Notes: generated by a model not told the origin, from the sequence alone. A stretch of DNA of 64,000 nucleotides from Luteimonas aestuarii (GCF_004357985.1 NZ_SMTF01000001.1:62001-126000); one strand, 5' to 3'. Counted from the first letter of the stretch, positions 33,024 to 42,195 are shown. A program made the numbers and translations.

Positions 33024-34094
33024 TCAACGGTTGCGCCTGGCCAGCCAGTCGTGGATCGCCGTCGGCACTTCCTTCTGCGCGCGGCTGGACACGTAGATGC
33101 CGATGTGGCCGCCGCGGAACGAAAGCTCCGAGTAGTCGGTGCTGCCCACCATGTCCTTGAGCGCGCGCGAGGCATCGGGCGGCACCAGGTGGTCCTGCTC
33201 GGCGTAGATGTTCAGCACCGGCATGTCGACGAAGCCCAGGTCGACCTCGCGCTCGCCGATGGTGATGCCGCCATTGATGAAGCCATTCCCCTGGTAGAAC
33301 TGCTTGATGAACTGGCGGAAGGCCTCGCCGGCCTGGTCGGGCGAATCGAAGATCCACTTCTCCATGCGCAGGAAATCCTCCATCGCCTTGCGGTCGTCGA
33401 GGATATCCACCAGGCCCACGTACTTCTGCACGAACAGCCGCCATGGCTTCAGCGTGAGGTAGCACAGGTTCATCATGTCCGCGGGCACGTTGCCCAGCGT
33501 GTCGACGAACAGATCCACGTCCATGCCCTGGGTCCAGTTGGACAGCATGTTGTCGGCGGTGTGGAAGTCCACCGGCGTGACCATGGTGATGAGGTTCCGC
33601 ACCTTGCCGGGGTTCAGCGCGGCATAGCACAGCGAGAACGCGCCGCCTTGGCAGATGCCGAGCAGGTTGACTCCCTCGAGCCCGGACGAACGACGCAGGT
33701 GGTCGACCGCGCCGCCGAGGAATCGCTCGATGTAGTCCTCCAGCGTGAGGAAGCGGTCGGAGCGGTCGGGGTAGCCCCAGTCGATGACGTACACGTCCTC
33801 GCCGCGTTCCAGCAGGCCCTTGACGATGGAGCGGTCGGCCTGCAGGTCGACCATGTACGGGCGGTTGACCAATGCGTAGCTGATCAGCAGCGGAACTTTC
33901 GCAGTGGGCTTGCGTTCGCCGCGAAAGCGGTACAGCACCACCTTGCCGTCGCGCCAGACTTCCTCGCGCTCGGTGGCGCCGAAGTGCACGTCCTCGACCT
34001 CCAGCAACGTCTGCAGGCCCGCGCCCAGCTTCTGCTGGAAACGGGCGGCCTCGTCGGCCAGGTCGTCGAGCGTGATGTTCAACGGGCCGTTCAT
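33024..34094 (-). CDS. phaC: Class III poly(3-hydroxyalkanoate) synthase, catalytic subunit PhaC
   Basis: 356 residues. The lipase-like box GICQGG puts the catalytic cysteine at residue 148, with D301 and H330 completing the triad, one residue off the Allochromatium vinosum class III enzyme. PLLISYALVNRPYMVDLQ, DWGYPDRSDRFLTL, TPVDFHTADNMLSNWTQ and GGHIGIYVSS are family blocks. Class III PhaC (about 355 residues) needs PhaE to polymerise 3-hydroxybutyryl-CoA into storage granules. Its start overlaps the phaE stop by 4 nt. Confidence 0.95.
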   Translation of the reverse strand: MNGPLNITLDDLADEAARFQQKLGAGLQTLLEVEDVHFGATEREEVWRDGKVVLYRFRGERKPTAKVPLLISYALVNRPYMVDLQADRSIVKGLLERGEDVYVIDWGYPDRSDRFLTLEDYIERFLGGAVDHLRRSSGLEGVNLLGICQGGAFSLCYAALNPGKVRNLITMVTPVDFHTADNMLSNWTQGMDVDLFVDTLGNVPADMMNLCYLTLKPWRLFVQKYVGLVDILDDRKAMEDFLRMEKWIFDSPDQAGEAFRQFIKQFYQGNGFINGGITIGEREVDLGFVDMPVLNIYAEQDHLVPPDASRALKDMVGSTDYSELSFRGGHIGIYVSSRAQKEVPTAIHDWLARRNR

Positions 34095-35272
34095 GTCGAC
34101 TCCTTCGGCAGTGGCACCGGGGCCACCGGGATCGCGGACGAGAACCCATTCGTGGGCGCGCGCGACGCACGCGACGGTGCGCGCGATGCCCGCTTGCGCG
34201 CCACCTTCTTCGCCGCAGGCTTGCGGGCGGGCCTGGCCGCAGGCGCCTCAGCACGCGCCTTCGCGGCGGGTTTCGCCTTCCTCTTCGCAGGCCGGGACTT
34301 GGCGGCAGGCTTGGGCCGCACATCGCCGGACGCGTGGGCGTTCATTGCTTCGCGCCGCGGCGCGGGCGTGGGCGCGACAGCCGCTGCCGCCGCATCACGC
34401 AGCTTGCGCAGCGCGCGCTCGAGCTCGACGATCTTGCGATGCGCGCCGTCCAGCTCGCTGCGCGTGGGCATGCCCAGCGCGGCCGTGGCCTGCTCGACTT
34501 CCTTCTGCACGCCGGCGCGCAGCCGCATCTGCGCATTGACGAGGTTGCCGTAGGCCTCGCGGTACTCCTTCGACAGCGCGGTCTCGGCGTAGGCCTCCTC
34601 CGCGGCGTCGATCCACAGGTCGAACAGTTTGCGCGGGCTGCTGATCTGCAGGCCGGGCGCTTCGTGCTCGGACAGCTTGCGCTCGAACACGGCGAATGCG
34701 GCCTCGGAGGCCTTGAGCATCAGCGTGTTGAACGCGTTGCTGGCTTCCTGGCATTCCAGCTGCGCCGCCGCCAGGGCCTGCGAACGCTCCTGGTGCTCGC
34801 GGGCGAAACCGAAAGTGGGCATCTGCAGCCATGCGCCGGCATCGGTTCGCATCGCGTGCAGCATCGGCCCCATCTGCTCCGACCATTGCTCAGCACCTTG
34901 CAAGCCACGGCCCGCCATCGACCTGAGCATGTCGGCGAAGATATTGGCGGCACCCTCGCCGCCCAGCGCGTCCTTCCACGCCCGCACCACGTCGGCGGCG
35001 GTGTTGTCGGCACCGCCGAAGCGCGCCGCCACCTGCTGCATCTGCGCATACCAGTCGCTGGCCTGGCGGTTGAAACGACCCAGCACGTCCTCGTGCGCCG
35101 GGCGCATGCCCGCCTGCCTCGTCCACCAGTCGATCGCATCCTGCCAGGCCTGGGTGCCGGCGCGCACCGGATCGGGTGGCGCCATGCCCGGCATGGCGTT
35201 GCGCATGGCATCGCCCCACGCGCCCCAGTACTGCCGCGCGAGCCGTTCGAAATCCGCTGGTCCGTTCGCCAT
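34091..35272 (-). CDS. phaE: Class III PHA synthase subunit PhaE with lysine/alanine-rich tail
   Basis: 393 residues. The N-terminal two-thirds matches PhaE (YWGAWGDAMR, DAIDWWTRQAG, ADVVRAWKDALGGEG, MPTFGFAREHQER, FVERKLSEHEAPGLQI-like region), with a predicted coiled coil (about 260-300, ELERALRKLRDAAAAA). The last ~90 residues are a low-complexity AKP/KR-rich tail (KRKAKPAAKARAEAPAARP, KKVARKRASRAP) like the histone-H1-type or PhaF phasin tails, which bind DNA. PhaE activates PhaC. Operon order phaE then phaC with 4-nt overlap. The tail is longer than typical PhaE. Confidence 0.93.
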   Translation of the reverse strand: MANGPADFERLARQYWGAWGDAMRNAMPGMAPPDPVRAGTQAWQDAIDWWTRQAGMRPAHEDVLGRFNRQASDWYAQMQQVAARFGGADNTAADVVRAWKDALGGEGAANIFADMLRSMAGRGLQGAEQWSEQMGPMLHAMRTDAGAWLQMPTFGFAREHQERSQALAAAQLECQEASNAFNTLMLKASEAAFAVFERKLSEHEAPGLQISSPRKLFDLWIDAAEEAYAETALSKEYREAYGNLVNAQMRLRAGVQKEVEQATAALGMPTRSELDGAHRKIVELERALRKLRDAAAAAVAPTPAPRREAMNAHASGDVRPKPAAKSRPAKRKAKPAAKARAEAPAARPARKPAAKKVARKRASRAPSRASRAPTNGFSSAIPVAPVPLPKEST

Positions 35273-35341
35273 GCCGTCCTCCTGCAGGTGCCCCGATCAT
35301 AGCAACCCGTGGCGGTCGGTTTGGTGTCGGCGGGGGCCGCG

Positions 35342-35962
35342 TCAGGGTTTGGGGATACGCAGCGTCTTGCTGATCATCAGCGATCCCGACAGCGCGAACA
35401 CCAGCACCAGCGGGTGCAACTGCCACGGACCGAGCTGGATCACACCGAACCAGACGGCGTCGCCAATCGCCTCCTGCCACACCGCCACCGCCAGCAGCAC
35501 CACCAGCAGCAGGCTGGTCGGGATCGGCGTGCCCTCGAAATGCTTCACCGTGTCGCCGCCATCGGCCAGCGTCTCGGCGGTCACGTTGTAGCGCGCCAGC
35601 CGGCTGACGCCGCAACCGACGAAGTACGCCAGCACCAGCATGTCCCAGCCACCCTGCAGCCCGCAGGCGTAGGCCAGCGCGGCAGGCGCGACGCCGAACG
35701 AGATCACGTCGGCCAGTGAATCGAGCTCGCGCCCCAGCGTGGACGCCACCTTGCGCCAGCGCGCGATGCGGCCGTCCAGCGCGTCGAACACGAAGGCCAG
35801 CGGGATCAGCGCCATGCCCAGCATCAGGTCCCGGACGACGCCATCCTGCAGGAAGCGCATGGCCGCGAACACGGCGAACACGCCGCACACCGCGTTGGCC
35901 AGCGTGAACCAGTCGGCCAGGTGGAAATCGCGCAACATCGAGAAGTGGCGGGGGCGGGTCAT
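35342..35962 (-). CDS. pssA: CDP-diacylglycerol--serine O-phosphatidyltransferase
   Basis: 206 residues from ATG 35962 (GGAG eight bases ahead). The CDP-alcohol phosphatidyltransferase signature is complete: DALDGRIARW...STLGRELDSLAD, i.e. D-x-x-DG-x-x-AR followed by G-x-x-x-D-x-x-x-D. About six membrane helices. Makes phosphatidylserine, precursor of phosphatidylethanolamine, in the inner membrane. Length fits subclass-II bacterial PssA. Same strand as phaEC but 69 nt away; independent function. Confidence 0.88.
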   Translation of the reverse strand: MTRPRHFSMLRDFHLADWFTLANAVCGVFAVFAAMRFLQDGVVRDLMLGMALIPLAFVFDALDGRIARWRKVASTLGRELDSLADVISFGVAPAALAYACGLQGGWDMLVLAYFVGCGVSRLARYNVTAETLADGGDTVKHFEGTPIPTSLLLVVLLAVAVWQEAIGDAVWFGVIQLGPWQLHPLVLVFALSGSLMISKTLRIPKP

Positions 35963-36098
35963 GGGGCACTCCGGTGGCCGAAGACGCCACAGTGCCAAAA
36001 AGCGCGTGATGGCGACAGGACCGCCGCGGTGCGTGTCCGGCTCGCACCCGCACCCGCACCGGCAACGCCCGCGGCGGGACGCGTCCGCGGTTATCCGG

Positions 36099-37949
36099 TC
36101 ACTGGCCCGGAATCGCCAGGTGCGCTGCTTCCAGTGCGCTGCCTGCCGCACGCGGCGTGGTGGCAATGTCGGCATCGGCCGGCAATGTGCCCTGCCCGTC
36201 AAGGTGCGCGGATACGCGATCCAGCGCCGCATACACGTACGGCAGCATCGGCACATAGCGCGTGGCGTAGTCCGGCAACGCCAGGAACCCGTCGAAATGC
36301 TGGGCGTTGCGGACCTGCCAGAAACGCACATCGGCACCGGCCTCCTTCGCAGCGGCGACGTACGGCGTGCTGGTGAAGGCCATCGGCACCAGGCCGTCGT
36401 CGGCGCCATGGATCACCACCACCGGCAAGCCCTTGCGCGGCATCCCGGCGGTCGTTGCGGCGATGCCCTCGCGCACGCGCCGCGCGGCTGCGCCGTCGTC
36501 ATCGTTCAGTGCGCGCAGACACTGCAGGCCTTGCAACGTGAAGTCCGGTGGGGCCAGCGTCGAATCGACGATGCCGGCGCCCGGGCCCGGCGGGACGCCA
36601 CTGGCATCGCTCCACCACGCTGCACGTTCGGCCGCGGTCGCGGCGCGCGCGGAGAAATCCGGATTCTGCGCTGCGAACGTGAAGCCGCAGGGATGTGCAT
36701 TCACGCTGTAGCGGCCGTAGGCCGATGCATAGGTCACGGCGACGGCGCGGAACAGATCGAAGTCCACCGACAGCGTGGCCGCCCGCATCGCGCCATCGCT
36801 CCAGCCCGCGTCGCGCAGGCGCGCATGGGCCGAACGCGCCTGTGCCGCGGTGTCGTCGCCCTCGATCATGCCGGCTGCACGCAGCGATGCGCAGCGCGGC
36901 GCACGCATCACCAGCGCGACCGGCGACAGTGGGGATTGCGGCAGGCCGTCGAAGTGGGCCAGCGCACACGGCATCAGCAGCGCCGCTTCGGTGCTGTAGT
37001 CGTAAAGCGTGCGTGCGCCGGGGGCATCGATGTACACGTTGGGTTCGGCGGCGACCACCGCGTCCAGCCAGTCGGCAGCGCCTTCGGCAGCGCGCAACAC
37101 CGCGCCGCCACCGTTGGAAATGCCCACCGCGATGATGCGGGTGTTGTCGAAGGTGAACGGCGCGGCCTGCGGAAGCGCGTCGTTGAGTGTGGCCAGCGCG
37201 AATTCCGCCGCCTGCTTCACGTGCCGACCCCAGTCCGCCTCCGGGTTGTCGCCCGAATGCGCATGCTTGAACGCCACGCCCGATGCAGCCTGCGGCAATG
37301 CCGGCCGGAACGCGAGGTCGCCCGCATCCAGACGCGCGCGGGTGCCATCGCTGCGTACGCCGGTTCCGGTGTCGAGGTCGACGTAGTCCGTGCCGGCGCC
37401 CTTGTCGGTATAGGCCACCGCGCAGCCGTTCGGCAGGCCCCACGCACCGGCGACCGCGATCGCCCCGTAAATGCCGCGCGAGCCGGACGAGGCCGTCACC
37501 ACCACGCAGCGCTTGCCGGCATCGAAGTCGTCGGGTAGTTGCAGCATGACCCGGTGCGGATGGCGCGCGCCCGGCACGGTGGCATAGGCGTGGAACTCGC
37601 GACCCGGCACGGCCGCGGCGCTGCCGTACAGGCTGCCGAAGCCACCGGTGGGGCCCAGGTCGGCGATGCCGCGCCAGTTGCTCCACAGTGCGCGGCGCCG
37701 CAGTTCGGCGGCCGTGGGCCGGTCCGGGTTGGCAAAGCTCGGCGGCACCATCTCACGCAGCCCGTCCAGGCCAAGTCCCGCGCTCAGCAGGTCATCGCCG
37801 TCACGGTGTTCGGTAGTGCGCTGCATCGTGAACATCGGGGCCTCCTTCGCCAGGGCCATGGCCGACGTGGTCGTCGGGCCGGTCGCGCAGGCGCCCAGGG
37901 ACACCGCGGCCAGGGCCGCGCACAGCGTTCCGATCATGGATGCGTTCAT
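36099..37949 (-). CDS. 3-hydroxybutyrate-oligomer hydrolase lipoprotein
   Basis: 616 residues from ATG 37949. LGACATG near residue 20 is a lipobox, so the protein is probably anchored in the envelope. It carries the family blocks: TATAELRRRALWSNWRGI-like region, PGREFHAYATVPGARHPHRVMLQLP, ASSGSRGIYGAI, KGAGTDYVDLDTG, the nucleophile elbow IAVGISNGGGAVLRA (catalytic serine), and a late VVVIHGADDGLVP. The D-(-)-3-hydroxybutyrate oligomer hydrolase (orlistat-sensitive group) cleaves trimers/dimers from PHB depolymerase. Divergent from bdhA, 106 nt apart, which fits a shared regulatory region. Confidence 0.88.
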   Translation of the reverse strand: MNASMIGTLCAALAAVSLGACATGPTTTSAMALAKEAPMFTMQRTTEHRDGDDLLSAGLGLDGLREMVPPSFANPDRPTAAELRRRALWSNWRGIADLGPTGGFGSLYGSAAAVPGREFHAYATVPGARHPHRVMLQLPDDFDAGKRCVVVTASSGSRGIYGAIAVAGAWGLPNGCAVAYTDKGAGTDYVDLDTGTGVRSDGTRARLDAGDLAFRPALPQAASGVAFKHAHSGDNPEADWGRHVKQAAEFALATLNDALPQAAPFTFDNTRIIAVGISNGGGAVLRAAEGAADWLDAVVAAEPNVYIDAPGARTLYDYSTEAALLMPCALAHFDGLPQSPLSPVALVMRAPRCASLRAAGMIEGDDTAAQARSAHARLRDAGWSDGAMRAATLSVDFDLFRAVAVTYASAYGRYSVNAHPCGFTFAAQNPDFSARAATAAERAAWWSDASGVPPGPGAGIVDSTLAPPDFTLQGLQCLRALNDDDGAAARRVREGIAATTAGMPRKGLPVVVIHGADDGLVPMAFTSTPYVAAAKEAGADVRFWQVRNAQHFDGFLALPDYATRYVPMLPYVYAALDRVSAHLDGQGTLPADADIATTPRAAGSALEAAHLAIPGQ

Positions 37950-37983
37950 GGCCGCTACGGTAGCAGCCCCGTGCCGGCGCCCC

Positions 37984-38027
37984 ATCGTACTTTGGTACCA
38001 CGCCCGCTGGCGCCTATGCTGGTACCG
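37984..38027. promoter_or_regulatory. Paired GGTACC operator-like sites between oligomer hydrolase and bdhA
   Basis: TGGTACCA (37993-38000, perfect palindrome) and TGGTACCG (38020-38027) lie 27 bp apart in the 106-nt divergent interval. ATCGTACTTTGGTACCA opens at 37984, and a related ATCGTACCTTCGGAC string sits at 54236 between the TonB receptor and GntP permease. A shared regulator is possible. Confidence 0.4.
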
Positions 38028-38055
38028 TTTCCCGCCACCAGACAGACCCCACGCC

Positions 38056-38859
38056 ATGAACGACCGCTTCCTCGAAGGCCGCACCGCACTGGTGACCGGC
38101 AGCACCTCCGGCATCGGCCTGGCCATCGCCCGCGCCCTCGCGGCGCACGGCGCCCGCGTGGCCGTCAACGGCCTGGGCTCGCCCGAACAGATCGAGGCCG
38201 CGGTGCGATCCGTTCGCGAAGCCGGCGCGCCCGACGCACGCCACTTCGGCGCCGATCTGCGCGATGCCGACGCCATCGAGGCGATGATGGCCGACATCGC
38301 GGACTGGTCCCCGCTCGACGTGCTGGTCAACAACGCCGGCATCCAGCACGCCGCGCCGATCGCCGACATGCCGGTGGCGAAGTGGAACGACATCCTCGCC
38401 ATCAACCTCACGTCCGCCTTCCACACCATGCGCCTCGCATTGCCCGGCATGGCCGCGCGCGGTTTCGGCCGCGTGGTCAACATCGCCTCGGTGCACGGGC
38501 TGGTGGCCTCGAAGGAGAAGGCGCCCTACGTGGCCAGCAAGTTCGGCATCGTCGGCCTGAGCAAGGTGACCGCGCTGGAATACGCGGCCAGCGGCAGCCG
38601 CGACAGCGGTGGCGTGACCGTCAACTGCATCTGTCCCGGCTGGGTGGAGACGCCGCTGATCGAGCCGCAGATCGAGGCCCGGCGCAACGGCGGCAGCCGC
38701 GAGGACGGGGTGAAATCGCTGCTGTCGGAAAAGCAGCCCAGCCTGCGCATGTCGCTGCCGGAGGACATCGGCGCGATGGCGGTGTGGCTGTGCCGCCGCG
38801 AGGCGCACAACGTCACCGGGACCGCCCTGCCGATCGATGGCGGATGGACGGCCCAGTAG
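38056..38859 (+). CDS. bdhA: 3-hydroxybutyrate dehydrogenase
   Basis: 267 residues. A classical SDR: TGSTSGIGLAIARALAAHG dinucleotide motif, NNAGIQH, catalytic S (NIASVHG) with YVASK (Tyr-x-x-x-Lys), then PGWVETPLIEPQI and SEKQPSLRM, typical of 3-hydroxybutyrate dehydrogenases (the VETPL, KQP block). Oxidises (R)-3-hydroxybutyrate to acetoacetate with NAD+ in the cytosol. Together with the divergent oligomer hydrolase and the phaEC genes it forms the PHB degradation/storage set. Confidence 0.92.
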   Translation: MNDRFLEGRTALVTGSTSGIGLAIARALAAHGARVAVNGLGSPEQIEAAVRSVREAGAPDARHFGADLRDADAIEAMMADIADWSPLDVLVNNAGIQHAAPIADMPVAKWNDILAINLTSAFHTMRLALPGMAARGFGRVVNIASVHGLVASKEKAPYVASKFGIVGLSKVTALEYAASGSRDSGGVTVNCICPGWVETPLIEPQIEARRNGGSREDGVKSLLSEKQPSLRMSLPEDIGAMAVWLCRREAHNVTGTALPIDGGWTAQ

Positions 38860-38961
38860 CAGCGGGCCATGCCACGATGCGTTCCCATGGGCCGCATCGA
38901 AACCCGAACATCAAGTCGCGGGCATGGCCCGCGCCTACCGGATGAACGTCGCCGCCCCCCC

Positions 38962-39420
38962 ATGCACATCGAACCCGCCAACCTCGACGGCACCGCCTTC
39001 GTCGCATTGATGGAAGAACATCGCGACACGATGCGTGCCGCCTCGCCGCTGGAGAGCCAGCATGCGCTGGACCTCGACGGCCTGCGCCAACCCGATGTGC
39101 GCGTCTGGGTGCTCCGCGACGGCGACGCGCTCGCCGGCTGCGGCGCGCTGCAGCACATCGATGAGGCGCACGCCGAGATCAAGGCGATGCGCACCGCACT
39201 CGGCTACCAGCGGCGCGGCGTGGCCAAGGCGATGCTGGCCTTCCTGGTCGGTGAAGCCAAGCAGCGCGGCTACACCCGGCTCAGCCTGGAGACCGGCGCG
39301 ACCGACTATTTCATCCCGGCGCGGACACTCTACGCTGCGGCCGGTTTCGAGCCCTGCGGCCCCTTCGCCGATTACGAAGACGACCCCAACAGCGCCTACC
39401 TGACCCGCACGCTGGACTGA
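38962..39420 (+). CDS. GNAT family N-acetyltransferase
   Basis: 152 residues from ATG 38962. GNAT motifs: AGCGALQHIDEAHAEIKAMRTALGYQRRGVAKAMLAFLV in part (the Q/RxxGxG/A acetyl-CoA loop QRRGVA) and LSLETGATDYFIPARTLYAAAGFEPCGPF. This is the PA4534/YsnE-type sub-family. Substrate unknown. The next gene starts one base after its stop (TGACATG), so they are cotranscribed. Confidence 0.88.
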   Translation: MHIEPANLDGTAFVALMEEHRDTMRAASPLESQHALDLDGLRQPDVRVWVLRDGDALAGCGALQHIDEAHAEIKAMRTALGYQRRGVAKAMLAFLVGEAKQRGYTRLSLETGATDYFIPARTLYAAAGFEPCGPFADYEDDPNSAYLTRTLD

Positions 39421-39421
39421 C

Positions 39422-40087
39422 ATGCCCACCCTGCTGATCGCCGACGACCACCCGCTGTTCCGCGCCGCCCTGCGCGGCGCTGCCGCGGAGGCCGCACCCG
39501 ACGTGGCCACGGTGGAGGCGGAAACGCTGGGCGGCGTGCTGGCGCTGCTGGAATCCCGCGACGACATCGACCTGGTGCTGCTGGACCTGCACATGCCCGG
39601 CAACCATGGCCTGGCGGGACTGGCCGCAATCCGCGCCCAGTACCCGGCCGTGGCCGTGGTGCTGGTGTCGGCCAACGAAGACCCGCGCACCGTGCGCCGT
39701 GCGCTGGACCACGGCGCTGCCGGCTACATCCCCAAGAGCGCCGGGCTGGACGAACTGCGCGAGGCGATCCGCACGGTACTGGCCTGCGAGCAGTGGCTGC
39801 CGCCCGCGCTGCGCGGGGCGGTCACGCGCACGCAGTCGTCGCCGGCCGATGCCGACCTCGCCGCGCGCCTGGCCAGCCTGACCCCGCAGCAGTTCCGGGT
39901 GCTGACCCTCGTCGCCGAGGGACTGTTGAACAAGCAGATCGCCGATACCCTCGACATCCAGGAGCGCACGGTCAAGGCGCACCTGTCGGTGATCTTCGAA
40001 AAGCTCGGCGCGCGCAACCGCACCCAGGCCAGCGTGATCCTGCGCGAGCTGGAGATCGGTGACCCCAGCCGGATCTCCACACCCTGA
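39422..40087 (+). CDS. NarL/LuxR-type response regulator
   Basis: 221 residues. Receiver domain at 1-120: ADDHP acidic pocket (D8, D9), phosphoacceptor D55 in LLDLHMPG, T/S in VLVSANED and K in YIPKSAG. A LuxR-type HTH at about 150-212: LTPQQFRVLTLVAEGLLNKQIADTLDIQERTVKAHLSVIFEKLG-like sequence with recognition helix ERTVKAHLS. Activated by an unidentified kinase; the LytS-type kinase downstream has its own LytTR partner. ATG begins one base after the GNAT stop. Confidence 0.9.
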   Translation: MPTLLIADDHPLFRAALRGAAAEAAPDVATVEAETLGGVLALLESRDDIDLVLLDLHMPGNHGLAGLAAIRAQYPAVAVVLVSANEDPRTVRRALDHGAAGYIPKSAGLDELREAIRTVLACEQWLPPALRGAVTRTQSSPADADLAARLASLTPQQFRVLTLVAEGLLNKQIADTLDIQERTVKAHLSVIFEKLGARNRTQASVILRELEIGDPSRISTP

Positions 40088-40197
40088 GCACGTGCCTGGC
40101 GCTCCGCCGCGACGGAGCGTGCCCGGGACGCGTCGAAGCGAGTCCAGCGGAAGCGCGGCGGGAGTAGGATTGCGCCACCTTTACCTGGCCACCCGCG

Positions 40198-41283
40198 ATG
40201 TCCCTCGCCCTGCCACGCCCGCTGGAGCTGCATCGGCAAGGCCTGTTCTGGCTGCTCCACCTGGGCGGCTGGGGCGGGTATTTCGCGCTGGGCTATCTGC
40301 AGGCGGTGGCCCACGGCAAGCCCGCAGGCTACTGGATGGTGCCGTTCACTGCCGCCGCCACGGGCGCAGTCGCGACCCTGGGCCTGCGGATGCTGCTGCG
40401 CCGCTGCTGGGACATGCCGCCGGCACGCCTGCTGGCACTGGTCATGGCTGCAGTCCTCGCGTGTTCGGTCGTCATCGACACCATCACTCGTGGCGTGCTG
40501 GTGGGCTTCTGTGAAACCTGCGCGCCCATCAACCACGTTTCGCGACTCGCGTACTCGCTGAACTACATCTACGTCGTGCTTGCATGGGCAGGCCTGTACA
40601 CCGGCATCAAACTGTACCGGCAACTGCAGGACGAGACCAAGCGGGTGCTGGCAGCGCGCGGCATGGCACACCAGGCGCAACTGAAGATGCTGCGCTACCA
40701 GCTCAACCCGCACTTCCTGTTCAACACGCTCAATGCGATCTCCACCCTGGTGCTGGATCGCGACAACGCCACCGCCAACAGGATGGTGCAGGGATTGTCT
40801 TCGTTCCTGCGCCACTCGCTCGACAGCGACCCGATGCAGCGCGTAACGCTTCGACAGGAGCTGGATGCGCTGACGCTTTACCTGGACATCGAGAAAGTCC
40901 GTTTCGCGGAACGATTGCGCATCGAGACCGAGATCGACGAGAAATGCTGGCGCGCCCTGCTGCCAAGCCTGTTGCTGCAGCCGCTGGTGGAGAACGCGAT
41001 CAAGTACGCCGTCGCCAAGCGCGTCGAAGGGGGCCTGCTGCGGATCGAAGCATCGCGCAACGGCGCCCAGCTGGTGCTCCGTGTCATCGACGACGGCCCC
41101 GGCTGCGAAGCGCTGGGCAACGGCGGCCTGCAGCCGGGCAACGGCGTCGGCCTGCGCAACACGCGGGAGCGCCTGCAGGTGCTGTATGGCGAGCGCGCGA
41201 GTGTCGCCGTGCGCAACCGTCGCCCCGGCATCGAAGTCACGCTGCAGCTGCCCCTGGAAACCGCATCGGGCATCTCCGAATGA
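40198..41283 (+). CDS. LytS/YehU-type sensor histidine kinase
   Basis: 361 residues. Four hydrophobic segments in the first 140 residues form a membrane sensor; the cytosolic part has the His_kinase (PF06580) core: LRYQLNPHFLFNTLNAIS with H172 as the phospho-acceptor, then a HATPase with LLLQPLVENAIKYAV and GNGVGLRNTRERL (N and G boxes). The stop overlaps the start of the LytTR regulator by 4 nt (ATGA), so the pair is one two-component system. Confidence 0.92.
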   Translation: MSLALPRPLELHRQGLFWLLHLGGWGGYFALGYLQAVAHGKPAGYWMVPFTAAATGAVATLGLRMLLRRCWDMPPARLLALVMAAVLACSVVIDTITRGVLVGFCETCAPINHVSRLAYSLNYIYVVLAWAGLYTGIKLYRQLQDETKRVLAARGMAHQAQLKMLRYQLNPHFLFNTLNAISTLVLDRDNATANRMVQGLSSFLRHSLDSDPMQRVTLRQELDALTLYLDIEKVRFAERLRIETEIDEKCWRALLPSLLLQPLVENAIKYAVAKRVEGGLLRIEASRNGAQLVLRVIDDGPGCEALGNGGLQPGNGVGLRNTRERLQVLYGERASVAVRNRRPGIEVTLQLPLETASGISE

Positions 41284-42128
41284 ACACGAACCCACGAGGC
41301 TCGGGAAACGAGCGGCTGCGCGTGCTGGTGGTGGACGACGAGCCCCTCGCCCGCCGTGGCCTGGAACTGCGCCTGGCCGCACATGGCGATGTCGACATCG
41401 TAGGACAGTACGGCGACGGCCTGTCCGCCATTGCCGGCCTTGGCCAACACCGGCCGGACCTGGTGTTTCTGGACGTGCAGATGCCGGGGATCGACGGCTT
41501 CGAAACCCTGCGCCGCGTGCCCGCGAGCGAAATGCCGATGGTGGTGTTCGTCACTGCCTTCGACCACTACGCCATTCGTGCCTTCGAGGCTTCGGCCATC
41601 GATTACCTGCTCAAGCCCGTCGACGAGGGGCGCCTGGCGCAGGCACTGTCCAGGGCGCGGCAGGCTCGCAGCGAACAGCAGGCGGGCTCGCACTGCGCCC
41701 ACCTGCTGGGCCTGCTGGGCGAATTGAGCGGCAAGCCGCCGCTGAAGCTGGACGAAGCGCTGCGACCGGACGCGCTGGAACAGCTGCGTCGCGAGGACCG
41801 GTTGGCGGTGCGCGACGGCCAGCGCACGATCCGCGTGGACCTGCGCAGCATCCGCTGGATCGATGCCGCGGGCGACTACATGTGCATCCACGTCGACGGC
41901 GACGGCGGGCAGGCACGCACGCTGGTGCTGCGCGCCACGATGCGCAACCTTGAACGCCAGCTCGATCCGCGCCGCTTCCCGCGCATCCACCGCTCCACCA
42001 TCGTCAACGCCAGCCGCATCATCGAAACCCGGCCGCACACCAACGGCGAATGCTTCCTGCTGCTGGATTGCGGGCAGGAACTGAAACTCTCGCGCAGCTT
42101 CCGGGACCGGTTGCCGGCGCTGGGCTAG
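41280..42128 (+). CDS. LytTR-family response regulator
   Basis: 282 residues from ATG 41280. Receiver with VVDDEPLARRG (D19, D20), phosphoacceptor D65 in FLDVQMPG, T of VTAFDHYAIRAF and K of YLLKPVD. The LytTR DNA-binding domain spans about 180-278: VDLRSIRWIDAAGDYMCIHV, MRNLERQLDPRRFPRIHRSTIVNASRI and LKLSRSFRDRL. Partner of the LytS-type kinase by ATGA overlap. Targets are unknown. Confidence 0.92.
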   Translation: MNTNPRGSGNERLRVLVVDDEPLARRGLELRLAAHGDVDIVGQYGDGLSAIAGLGQHRPDLVFLDVQMPGIDGFETLRRVPASEMPMVVFVTAFDHYAIRAFEASAIDYLLKPVDEGRLAQALSRARQARSEQQAGSHCAHLLGLLGELSGKPPLKLDEALRPDALEQLRREDRLAVRDGQRTIRVDLRSIRWIDAAGDYMCIHVDGDGGQARTLVLRATMRNLERQLDPRRFPRIHRSTIVNASRIIETRPHTNGECFLLLDCGQELKLSRSFRDRLPALG

Positions 42129-42195
42129 GACCACTGGCTGCGCATTTCCACCCGGCGGACGACGCACGGTCATCGGGCGAATCACGCTCCATCCT

